A stretch of 32,105 nucleotides of DNA from the NCBI GenBank assembly GCA_002721365.1, contig PBKC01000088.1, positions 1 through 32,105 on the forward strand, written 5' to 3'. The DNA comes from Rhodospirillaceae bacterium (lineage in GTDB: Bacteria > Pseudomonadota > Alphaproteobacteria > GCA-2721365). Below are positions 16,523-23,397 of the stretch, one piece after another. The position numbers and the translations under genes are program-made. The notes under the pieces were generated by a model, which had not been told where the DNA came from, searched no databases, and saw only the letters and a list, made by a program, of their open reading frames with translations. Within the stretch, counting starts at the first letter, position 1. Every line of letters starts with the position of its first letter.

Positions 16523-17878
16523 TTATTCCACCGTAGGGAAAATCAGCAGAAACTCGGTATACGAGCCGAGTTGCGAGCGCACCGAGATCGATCCTCCAAA
16601 GCTTTCCATAACAAGCTTGCAGAATGACAACCCCATACCGGTACCGCCACCGTCTTTATTTGACGTATAAAATCGCTCGAAAATAAACGGAAGGATTTCA
16701 CGCGGAATTCCGGCACCATCATCAAAGAACGAAAGCTCATTGAACCCTTCGCCACGCCGCAGGCGGATACGAATAACGCTTCCCCCTCCGCGAGCCACGT
16801 AAAACAAGGAGTTCTTGATCAGATTGAATATGACATGAACCAGCAGGACATCATTGCCCCGGAAGTCAAAGTCATTGCTCTGATCTAGCTGGATGATATC
16901 CCGTTCCCGTTCGGACTGGAAGGGGTAACGGTCGACGGCCTGCTGCACCGCCCGCGCCGTCGAATGGACCTGAAAGCGCGACGTATCGATCACTGTACGC
17001 CCGGCATTCATCAGCAGCATGTCGATGATCGTGTTGGCGTAGTCCGTCTCGGACTGAATCCGCTGCAAGACCGAATGCAGGGCATCGACGTGGGCTGACC
17101 GGATGGGCTTCACGGGAAGGCCCTCCGCCTTGGCCATGTCATAGGCCTCGACCAACGCCGGAAGGTAGTTCTTGAGACCGCCGGCACCGGTCCGGATCCC
17201 TAAGAGCGGCGTCCGCATCTCATGGGCGATGTTGCCGCTGATCGCCAGGGTCGCCTGCATCTTCTCCTTGTTGATCACGGCCGTCCGGTAATTCATCACG
17301 CTGCCCGCGACCAGCGCGAAGAAGTAGATGGCGAGCTGTTCGACGTAGACCTGACCGCCGCCCCAGGCCTCGGTCGTCGCCGCATAGGCAATCCAGCCGA
17401 GGGCCGATCCGACCAGGAACATGATGATCAGATTCAGCCAATCGACGAGAAGGATGAGAAGAAACAAGGCGGCGAGATTGGACATCTGCCACACCGGAAT
17501 CGAGTCGTTCTTCAGCATCATGAAAGTGAAGAAGAACGGCATAGAATAAAGAACTGAAAAATAATAGAAAAAAGGCAGGTACTCGCGACTCCATTCCGGC
17601 CACCGATTCCGGAGCAGAATCAGCAACCATAGCGAGGCACCGAACATACGCAGGCCGAGGTTCTCGTACTGACCCGGCGTCAGGTAAACCCAGACGAAAT
17701 AGTAGAGCGGAAAACCGACGATCCCGATGAAGGAGATGGGCGTAAGGTTGGCTTCCGAATAGCGGATGCTGCGCTCCGCCAGGCGGCGGAACATCCGCAC
17801 TACCGCCTTGATTCCCATGGTGCGGGAAAGCGGAGGAACGAAACTGGAGCGCTTGGCTCCGTTACGAAGCACTGCCAT
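16523..17878 (-). CDS. Six-TM sensor histidine kinase of LqsS/CqsS type, predicted alpha-hydroxyketone receptor
   Basis: 451 residues from ATG 17878 (GGGGAG precedes it by eight bases; TTG 17896 in the same frame is less likely). About six hydrophobic segments lie between residues 44 and 196 with very short loops (SFIGIVGFPLYYFVWVYL, LWLLILL, FFYYFSVLYSMPFFFTFMM, LAALFLLILLVDWLNLIIMFLVG, IYFFALVAGSVM). This layout matches CqsS and LqsS, where the membrane domain binds the signal. H-box NIAHEMRTPL (H219), N-box N356 in FNLIKNSLFY, G1 DDGAG (386-390), F-box FERFY (400-404), G2 GTGMGL (412-417). No receiver domain, as in LqsS and unlike CqsS. The gene is distinctly AT-richer than its neighbours: 28 of 60 bases GC at 16621-16680 and 19 of 60 at 17521-17580, against about 38 of 60 in a typical stretch such as 9901-9960. 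Confidence 0.9.
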   Translation of the reverse strand: MAVLRNGAKRSSFVPPLSRTMGIKAVVRMFRRLAERSIRYSEANLTPISFIGIVGFPLYYFVWVYLTPGQYENLGLRMFGASLWLLILLRNRWPEWSREYLPFFYYFSVLYSMPFFFTFMMLKNDSIPVWQMSNLAALFLLILLVDWLNLIIMFLVGSALGWIAYAATTEAWGGGQVYVEQLAIYFFALVAGSVMNYRTAVINKEKMQATLAISGNIAHEMRTPLLGIRTGAGGLKNYLPALVEAYDMAKAEGLPVKPIRSAHVDALHSVLQRIQSETDYANTIIDMLLMNAGRTVIDTSRFQVHSTARAVQQAVDRYPFQSERERDIIQLDQSNDFDFRGNDVLLVHVIFNLIKNSLFYVARGGGSVIRIRLRRGEGFNELSFFDDGAGIPREILPFIFERFYTSNKDGGGTGMGLSFCKLVMESFGGSISVRSQLGSYTEFLLIFPTVE

Positions 17879-17896
17879 GGCGAGCGCTCCCCGCAA

Positions 17897-18658
17897 TCAC
17901 ACGTAGATCAGCCCGAGCCCCACAGCCTTGGCGATGGCATGTGCACGGCTGAACACGCGCAGCTTCTTCATGGCGTTGGTGAGATGGAAGTTCACCGTCG
18001 CTTCCGAGATATTGAGGATGACGGCGGTTTCCCACGACGTCTTGCCACGCGCCGCCCACAGCACACATTCCAACTCCCGCCGCGTGATCTTGAAGTCTTC
18101 CGTCGAGTCGTCGCCTTTGGATAGCAGCGGCCGCACGCGACTGTGGAAGTGCAACGCCAGAAGATGGCATGAATTCATCTGAGCGCCGCTGACCTTCTGG
18201 TGCGCGCTCCCGTTCGTCCGCGGCAGGTTGAGGATCGCTCGACACGGCCCCGGCCCCATCACCGGCACCGCCAGCCCGCCGGCATAGCCGTGGCGTTCAC
18301 TCTCCTCCAGCACCTGAAGTTCGGACGCCGAGAGGTTGTGCCTGCGCTGCAGATCGCTCCAGTCCAGGGGAACGACGTCACGCAAAGCGACCTGCAAAAC
18401 AGGATCGTAGAGATAGAGACCGTCGCCGATATAGCGCTGAATCCACTTCTCGCTCAAATTGGAAACAACGGCCGGGGGCTCGGAATGCGTGAAGGGAACG
18501 TGAAGGTACAAGTATAGGTAATGCTCGACGCCGATGGTCCGCAGTGTCGACTCGAACGACCGCTCGATCGCCGAAATGTCATCGACCAGTTCAGTCTCGT
18601 TCATGAACAGCGATATTGCCTGGGCGCTGTCCAACATCTCGAGCGGCTGCTCGTTCAC
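17897..18658 (-). CDS. LuxR-family transcriptional regulator with intact acyl-homoserine-lactone-binding domain (LuxR solo)
   Basis: 253 residues from GTG 18658, preceded by GGAGA eight bases away. The N-terminal autoinducer-binding domain keeps all the conserved pocket and folding residues of Vibrio fischeri LuxR at a constant offset of 6: W72, Y76, D85, P86, W100 and G127 (KWIQRYIGDGLYLYDPV, PLDW, HGYAGG). The C-terminal LuxR HTH (about 188-250) reads ITRRELECVLWAARGKTSW and SEATVNFHLTNAMKKL, closely like LuxR itself. It should bind a palindromic lux box as a dimer when ligand is present. No luxI gene is in the window, so the ligand may be foreign AHL, an AHL made elsewhere in the genome, or an alpha-hydroxyketone. 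First gene of the operon with kinase and response regulator; stop to kinase ATG is 18 bases. Confidence 0.92.
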   Translation of the reverse strand: MNEQPLEMLDSAQAISLFMNETELVDDISAIERSFESTLRTIGVEHYLYLYLHVPFTHSEPPAVVSNLSEKWIQRYIGDGLYLYDPVLQVALRDVVPLDWSDLQRRHNLSASELQVLEESERHGYAGGLAVPVMGPGPCRAILNLPRTNGSAHQKVSGAQMNSCHLLALHFHSRVRPLLSKGDDSTEDFKITRRELECVLWAARGKTSWETAVILNISEATVNFHLTNAMKKLRVFSRAHAIAKAVGLGLIYV

Positions 18659-18680
18659 ACAGACTTCTCCGACAAACTGG

Positions 18681-18695
18681 CGGGGCGCCGCCCCG
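18681..18695 (-). promoter_or_regulatory. GC-rich hairpin in the leader of the LuxR-kinase-regulator operon
   Basis: CGGGGC (18681-18686), GCC, GCCCCG (18690-18695): perfect six-base arms and a three-base loop, ending 22 nt before the GTG of the luxR gene. There is no following T-run, so it is more likely an RNA structure affecting translation, or an operator, than a terminator. The rest of 18696-18943 shows only a short ATAGC/GCTAT repeat (18713-18725). Confidence 0.45.
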
Positions 18696-18943
18696 TTTCC
18701 ACTACAGGCACCATAGCACCGCTATCCTGCATGCGGTCAGTATTGATACCACAAGATTTGGAATGTTTCTGAGAAAGCTTGCTGAGCGGCCCTTCTTTGG
18801 AGTCCGACAACAGCGTTACTGAATCGCCACGTGCCTGAAGCACTCGCTTCTGCGGGCAGGCTGATCTGGAGCCACGCGCCCCTCAACGCGCCGCCAGCCG
18901 GTCCGGTACATGGGCGAGACCGGTCTTCACCACCGGAACGAAT

Positions 18944-19017
18944 TGGAGCGGGCGAAGGGAATCGAACCCTCGTCGTAAGCTTGGGAAGCTTCTGCTCTAC
19001 CATTGAGCTACGCCCGC
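18944..19017 (-). tRNA. tRNA-Gly(CCC)
   Basis: On the minus strand the acceptor stem GCGGGCG (19017-19011) pairs with CGCCCGC (18954-18948), followed by discriminator T and encoded CCA (18946-18944). The D-arm is GCTCAATGGTAGAGC, the T-arm AGGGTTCGATTCCCT. The anticodon loop TTCCCAA gives CCC, and the sequence closely follows E. coli glyU. The lowest anticodon stem pair is G-A. Confidence 0.93.
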
Positions 19018-19086
19018 TTCCGGCGATGGCGGCAAGAATAATAAGGGGGCCGCAGCCGACGCAAGCGGGTTCGACAGCCCCCGCCT

Positions 19087-19755
19087 TCACCCCACCGAGA
19101 GGGCCAGTATCCGGCTGAGCTGGCACAGCGGCCGGCCCGTCTCCTCCATCCAGCCGTTGAAGGCATCCTGCACAGTACGCAAATCCTTCTTGCCGGTGGG
19201 CTTGCGGGTGACGATGCCGGCGGAAACCAGCGCCTTGGTCACGTCCTCCGTCACGATGAAGGTGTCCTTCCCCACCGTGCGCAGAAAATACGGGCCGGAA
19301 TTCCCGCCGAGCTGCTTGAAGTCCTTCACCAGCCGTTCCCATAGACCGACGATATCCCGTTCGGGCCATTCGGCAATCCACCGGCCGAAGCTGCCGTGAT
19401 CTGAAGAAACAGCGTTCACCGCCCGCGCGTTCGCCACGACCGCCAGCAATTTGCCGCCATGCCGAATCAGACTCGGGTCGGAGAGGCAACGATCGATCTC
19501 CGCCTCCGACATCGCCGCCACCCGGCGCGGATCGAACCCGTGAAAGGCCGATTCGAAAGCCGGCCACTTCTTCTGCACCATGTCGTGGCGCAGGCCGGCG
19601 CTGAAGATTCTGAGGCTCATCTGCGAGAGATAACGATCGTCCGTTACGGCGATCAGTTCCGCGGCCGTTGCCGGCCGAGGAAGCATTCCTTCCAGCGCTG
19701 CCGCCCCTCCGGCACGGGTCTCCGCCGGGCCGAGGAACCGATTGAATGCCACCAT
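19087..19755 (-). CDS. Divergent DNA-3-methyladenine glycosylase I (Tag-like) family protein
   Basis: 222 residues from ATG 19755, with AGGAAAG upstream. The pattern FSAGLRHDMVQKKWPAFESAFHGFDPRRVAAMSEAEIDRCL...PSLIRHGGKLLAVVANARAV follows the Tag helix-hairpin-helix core (FQAGLSW, FDP.KVA, IRN..KI.A...NA). Tag excises alkylated 3-methyladenine. Important differences: the N-terminal zinc-binding Cys/His residues of classical Tag (MxRCxW; C-terminal HxxxC) are absent, and the FQAGLSW Trp is replaced in FSAGLRH. It also carries an extra 45-residue N-terminal part and a different C-terminus. It belongs to the COG2818-like superfamily but may have another substrate or no base-excision activity. 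Divergent from the acetyltransferase gene across 64 nt. Confidence 0.7.
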   Translation of the reverse strand: MVAFNRFLGPAETRAGGAAALEGMLPRPATAAELIAVTDDRYLSQMSLRIFSAGLRHDMVQKKWPAFESAFHGFDPRRVAAMSEAEIDRCLSDPSLIRHGGKLLAVVANARAVNAVSSDHGSFGRWIAEWPERDIVGLWERLVKDFKQLGGNSGPYFLRTVGKDTFIVTEDVTKALVSAGIVTRKPTGKKDLRTVQDAFNGWMEETGRPLCQLSRILALSVG

Positions 19756-19819
19756 CGATTCTTTCCTGGAAGCGTCGGGGACCGCAGTATAGCCTTTGGC
19801 CAGCCAAGAGAGGATCGAT

Positions 19820-20335
19820 ATGGCCGAGCGTGACGCCGAAGCGCTATCCGATGTTCGGATCCGCACGGCGCGAATGGATGACATCACTGCCATTCAGGCA
19901 GCGGCAAGCGAGAGTTGGCGGGCCGCTTACGGCCATATTTTTGCGCCCGGCTTCATCGCCGGCTTCTTGAACAGCGCCTATTCGACGTCTGCGCTGCGAG
20001 CGGCGGTCGCCGGTCGACGGTCGACCTTCCTGGTGGCCGAAACCAATGGCGATATCGTCGGTTTCGCTCAGTTCGGCGAACGGGGGCGCGGGCCGGAACT
20101 GTTCCGTCTTTACGTCCATCCCCGGCACTGGCGGCGCGGCATCGGCCGGAGGCTGCTGAGCCATGTCGAGATGCAGTTCCTGGTGCTCGGCGCGGCTCGC
20201 TATTTCTGCACGGTCCACAAGGACAACGTCATCGGCCGCAACTTCTACCTGTCGCAGGGATTCGCCCATGTCGGCGAGCGCGATACCCGCGACGAATGGT
20301 GCATGCGCAAGGCCCTCTGGATCCCGGAGAACTGA
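19820..20335 (+). CDS. GNAT-family N-acetyltransferase
   Basis: 171 residues from ATG 19820, preceded by GAGAGGA; an in-frame TTG at 19796 is weaker. Acetyl-CoA-dependent acyl transferase. The fold is visible in order: an N-terminal IRTARMDDITAIQ strand and helix, central TFLVAETNGDIVGFAQFG, motif A LYVHPRHWRRGIGRRLL (pyrophosphate loop R105-R-G-I-G-R110), then NVIGRNFYLSQGFAHVGER, the usual C-terminal motif B. The substrate (amine, amino acid or antibiotic) cannot be predicted. Its 3' end converges with the TRAP protein gene 20 nt away. Confidence 0.87.
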   Translation: MAERDAEALSDVRIRTARMDDITAIQAAASESWRAAYGHIFAPGFIAGFLNSAYSTSALRAAVAGRRSTFLVAETNGDIVGFAQFGERGRGPELFRLYVHPRHWRRGIGRRLLSHVEMQFLVLGAARYFCTVHKDNVIGRNFYLSQGFAHVGERDTRDEWCMRKALWIPEN

Positions 20336-20355
20336 TGGCGCCGCCGGAAGAGGTA

Positions 20356-21441
20356 TCAGCCTCTCCGGCCTTCCATGAACCCCAGCTCGGATAAGGGCGC
20401 CAAAGCGCGGGCCTGCTGCCGGAAGCTCTTCCAGCTTTCGTAGATCCGCCGGTTGATATCTCCTTCCGCCGCCGTCTCCGCGACCACCTCCTCACTCACC
20501 GTGAACCACTTCTTCTGAATGTCGTCGGGCAGGCGCCCGATCGTCACCCCATGGTCCTCGACCAGCGATTTGAGCGATCTGCCGTTCATGACCACGAACT
20601 CGGACAACATGTTGGTCATTTCGGCGACGGCCGCTTCCTGGATGATCATCTGCAGAGACGCCGGCAGGGCGTCGTAGGCCGCCTTGTTGACCACCAGCGA
20701 GTTGGCGGTGCCGGGTTCATGGATGTTGGGCCCGTAGCAGAACTTGGCGACCTTGTAGAAGCCGAAGGCGAGGTCCATCCACGACCCGCCCCATTCGGCA
20801 GCGTCGATCACCCCCGATTGCAGGGCGGCCATCACCTCCCCGCCCGGCAGGTTGACCGTGGTGGCGCCGAGCCGGTTCAGAACCTCGGCCTGCAAGCCGG
20901 CCATGCGAATCTTGAGGCCCTGGAGGTCCTGGAGCGATTTGATCTCATCGCGGTACCAGCCGAAGAACTGCTGGCCGGCATTGCCCGCCGGAAACGCCTT
21001 CAGGCCGAATTCGCCATAAAGCTCGTCCCAGAGTTCCTGCCCACCGCCATGCATGATCCAGGCGATCTGCTCCTGCGCGGTGAGTCCGCCGGGAACCGAG
21101 GCGAAGAAGGGAATGCTCTTGTTCTTGGACGACCAGTAGTAAGGCGAGTCATGCCCCATCTCGGCCGTGCCCTCGCGGACCGCATCGAACACCTCGAAAG
21201 CCGGGACCAGTTCGCCCGCGGCGTATAGCTTCACCTCCAGCTTGCCGTCGGACATGGTGGTGATCCGATCGGCGATCCGTTGCGCGCCGACGCCGAGGCC
21301 GGGGAAGTTTTTCGGCCAACAGGTTACCAGCCGCCACTTCATGCGCCCCTCGGCTATCGCGGGAGCTGGAAAAGCCGCCGCGCCGGCAGCGGTTACCGCC
21401 GCACCTTTCAAGACATCCCGCCGGCCTACCGTCTGGGCCAT
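20356..21441 (-). CDS. Tat-exported TRAP transporter solute-binding protein, DctP/TakP family (orphan)
   Basis: 361 residues from ATG 21441, with GGGAGGA before it. Twin-arginine signal GRRDVLKGAAVTAAGAAAFPAPAIA with AxA cleavage near residue 30. The mature protein follows TakP, the 2-oxo acid binding protein of TRAP transporters: MKWRLVTCWPKNFPGLG, GKLEVKLYAAGELVPAFEVFDAV, HGGGQELWDELY, GWYRDEIKSLQDLQGLKIR (the signature with the substrate carboxylate-binding Arg), AALQSGVIDAAEWGGSWMD and LVVNKAAYDALP. No DctQ or DctM membrane genes are adjacent, so it must serve a transporter encoded elsewhere. A 2-oxo acid or other organic acid ligand is inferred. Minus strand, 117 nt downstream of ubiA. 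Confidence 0.9.
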   Translation of the reverse strand: MAQTVGRRDVLKGAAVTAAGAAAFPAPAIAEGRMKWRLVTCWPKNFPGLGVGAQRIADRITTMSDGKLEVKLYAAGELVPAFEVFDAVREGTAEMGHDSPYYWSSKNKSIPFFASVPGGLTAQEQIAWIMHGGGQELWDELYGEFGLKAFPAGNAGQQFFGWYRDEIKSLQDLQGLKIRMAGLQAEVLNRLGATTVNLPGGEVMAALQSGVIDAAEWGGSWMDLAFGFYKVAKFCYGPNIHEPGTANSLVVNKAAYDALPASLQMIIQEAAVAEMTNMLSEFVVMNGRSLKSLVEDHGVTIGRLPDDIQKKWFTVSEEVVAETAAEGDINRRIYESWKSFRQQARALAPLSELGFMEGRRG

Positions 21442-21558
21442 GATCGTCCTCCCTGTTTGTTCCAGCGCCCGCGGCTCGATGGCGGACGTGGCTTCTTTGA
21501 GCCAATCCTCTCCCGTAAGCCGGTCGAAAACCAGCCCGTCTGAAAGGTTCGAGGCGAT

Positions 21559-22512
21559 TCAGCGTGCCAGGAGGAAGGCCGCGAAGACCAGGAAGGCGAA
21601 GCCGTTATTGGCCTTGAAAGCGCGGAGACAGCTCGCCGGGTCGTCCAGGTCGACACGCCAGATCAGCCGTCCGGCGTAGACGAAAGCAGGGAGCAACAAC
21701 AGAAGCGCCATCGGCGCGTGCCCGGCCGCAAGCGCCGCGGCACAGAGGCCCGAAGCGGCCAGAAGATAGAACACGATCAGCCAGGGCCGCGTCTTGTTCC
21801 CCAGCTTCAGGGCGGAGGATTTCACGCCGACCAGCACATCGTCCTCCTTGTCCTGGTGGGCGTAGATCGTGTCGTAGCCCAGCGTCCAGGCGATGCCGGC
21901 CGCATAGAGGATCAGCGCCGGCATCTCTATCCTGCCCGTCGACGCAGCCCACGCCACCAGCGGTCCCCAGTTGAACGCAAGCCCCAGGAAGGCCTGCGGC
22001 CAGTAGGTCACCCGCTTCATAAACGGGTAGATCGCAACCAGGATCAGCGACGAGAGCCCGACGACGATTGCAGGCCGTCCCAGCTGCAACAGCACCAGCA
22101 GCCCGATCAGGCTGGCACCGACCATGAACAGGACGGCCTGCCTGACGGTCAGAGCGCCACTCGCCAGCGGACGGGTCCGGGTCCGGGCAACCTGGGCATC
22201 GATGTCGCGGTCGACGATGTCGTTATAGGCGCAGCCCGCCGCCCGCATGACGAACGAACCGACCGCGAACAGGAACAGCAGCCGGAACGATTCGCCGAAA
22301 CCGGGTTCGGCGAGCGCCACGCCCCACCAGCACGGCCACATCAGCAGCAGGAAGCCGATCGGCTTTTCCACCCGGGCAAGCTGGAAATAGGGGCGGAGAC
22401 GAACGAACCGCGGCCACAGCTTCTGCGGGACGTAGCGGTCGATCCAGTCCGGCGATCGCTCTCCCTGCCGGCGAAGCGGCGGCGTGCCGGCGGATCGATC
22501 GATGTCGTTCAT
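21559..22512 (-). CDS. ubiA: 4-hydroxybenzoate polyprenyltransferase UbiA
   Basis: 317 residues from ATG 22512. Inner-membrane prenyltransferase that attaches the polyprenyl tail to 4-hydroxybenzoate in ubiquinone synthesis. Both Asp-rich motifs that bind Mg2+-diphosphate are present: N97-D98-I-V-D101-R-D-I-D105 and Y213-D214-T-I-Y-A-H-Q-D221. About eight or nine hydrophobic helices follow the basic N-terminus, and RTRPLASGALT and NWGPLVAW are family landmarks. The first 25-30 residues are an Arg-rich extension. Divergent from rsmE across 46 bases. Confidence 0.95.
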   Translation of the reverse strand: MNDIDRSAGTPPLRRQGERSPDWIDRYVPQKLWPRFVRLRPYFQLARVEKPIGFLLLMWPCWWGVALAEPGFGESFRLLFLFAVGSFVMRAAGCAYNDIVDRDIDAQVARTRTRPLASGALTVRQAVLFMVGASLIGLLVLLQLGRPAIVVGLSSLILVAIYPFMKRVTYWPQAFLGLAFNWGPLVAWAASTGRIEMPALILYAAGIAWTLGYDTIYAHQDKEDDVLVGVKSSALKLGNKTRPWLIVFYLLAASGLCAAALAAGHAPMALLLLLPAFVYAGRLIWRVDLDDPASCLRAFKANNGFAFLVFAAFLLAR

Positions 22513-22558
22513 GCGTCGGCACCTATCTTTCGTCCGCTCGGCTCTCAATATTAGGGGA

Positions 22559-23305
22559 ATGACACGCGCACAAGAGCGAGACGATATTCGCCTCCATGTC
22601 GAGACCGCGCTCGGCGACGGCGCTTCGATCGAAGCGACACCCCAGCAGGCACACTATCTCCGGAACGTGATGCGGCTCGGCGAGGGCGATACCGTCGCTT
22701 TGTTCAACGGCGCAGACGGCGAGTGGCTGGCCAGCGTCGTCCCGGACGGCCGGCGCGGTGCCCGGCTGCAGATCCTCCGGCAGACGCGGCCCCAGGAGGC
22801 CGACAGCGACCTGTGGCTGCTGTTCGCCCCCGTGAAACGGAACGCGATCGATTTCATCGTCCAGAAGGCAACCGAGCTCGGCATCGCCAAACTGCAGCCG
22901 GTGCTGACCGAGAACACCGACGTCACCCGCGTGAACCTCGACCGGATGCATGTCACGGCGATCGAGGCCGCGGAGCAGTCCCGGCGGCTGACGGTGCCGG
23001 AGGTCGGTGCGCCGCTCCCCCTCGCCTCGCTGCTCGACCGCTGGTCGGCAGACCGGCGCCTGATGTTCTGCGACGAGATCCGGACCGGCGCGCCAATGGC
23101 GTCGACGTTCGGCGTCGAGCCGGGGACAGGGCCTTGGGCGATCCTGATCGGCCCCGAGGGCGGATTCACGGAGGGCGAGCGCAGGCGCATCGCCGACCTG
23201 GACGGTGTCGTCCCGGTTCATCTCGGTCCTCGCATTCTCCGCGCCGAGACCGCAGCGGTGGCGGCGATAGCCTGCTGGCAGGCGATGTGCGGCGACTGGC
23301 GCTGA
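22559..23305 (+). CDS. rsmE: 16S rRNA (uracil1498-N3)-methyltransferase RsmE
   Basis: 248 residues from ATG 22559; an A-G-G-G-G-A stretch lies very close upstream, so initiation may be weak or leader-poor. SPOUT methyltransferase of the small subunit. Seen: an N-terminal PUA-like domain (ATPQQAHYLRNVMRLGEGDTVALFNGADGEW), FAPVKRNAIDFIVQKATELGIAKLQPVLTENTDV, AAEQSRRLTVPEV, LIGPEGGFTEGE and the knot motif HLGPRILRAETAAVAAIACWQ. Typical length. Followed 92 nt later by gshA in the same direction, an order common in Rhodospirillales. Confidence 0.96.
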   Translation: MTRAQERDDIRLHVETALGDGASIEATPQQAHYLRNVMRLGEGDTVALFNGADGEWLASVVPDGRRGARLQILRQTRPQEADSDLWLLFAPVKRNAIDFIVQKATELGIAKLQPVLTENTDVTRVNLDRMHVTAIEAAEQSRRLTVPEVGAPLPLASLLDRWSADRRLMFCDEIRTGAPMASTFGVEPGTGPWAILIGPEGGFTEGERRRIADLDGVVPVHLGPRILRAETAAVAAIACWQAMCGDWR

Positions 23306-23397
23306 GCATTTCGGCGGAAAACCTCCTTGCCGATTTTGCATAGGCCGGGTCGAGTCCGCTGTGTTAAGGAGAGCCGCTGATCAGGCGAGGTTGATGC

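Noticed and set aside
18944..19017. tRNA-Gly as attachment site of a genomic island carrying the quorum-sensing genes
   Set aside because: The 3' end of the tRNA does face the island, but no copy of the tRNA 3' sequence is visible near 13583-14063 and no integrase gene is present.
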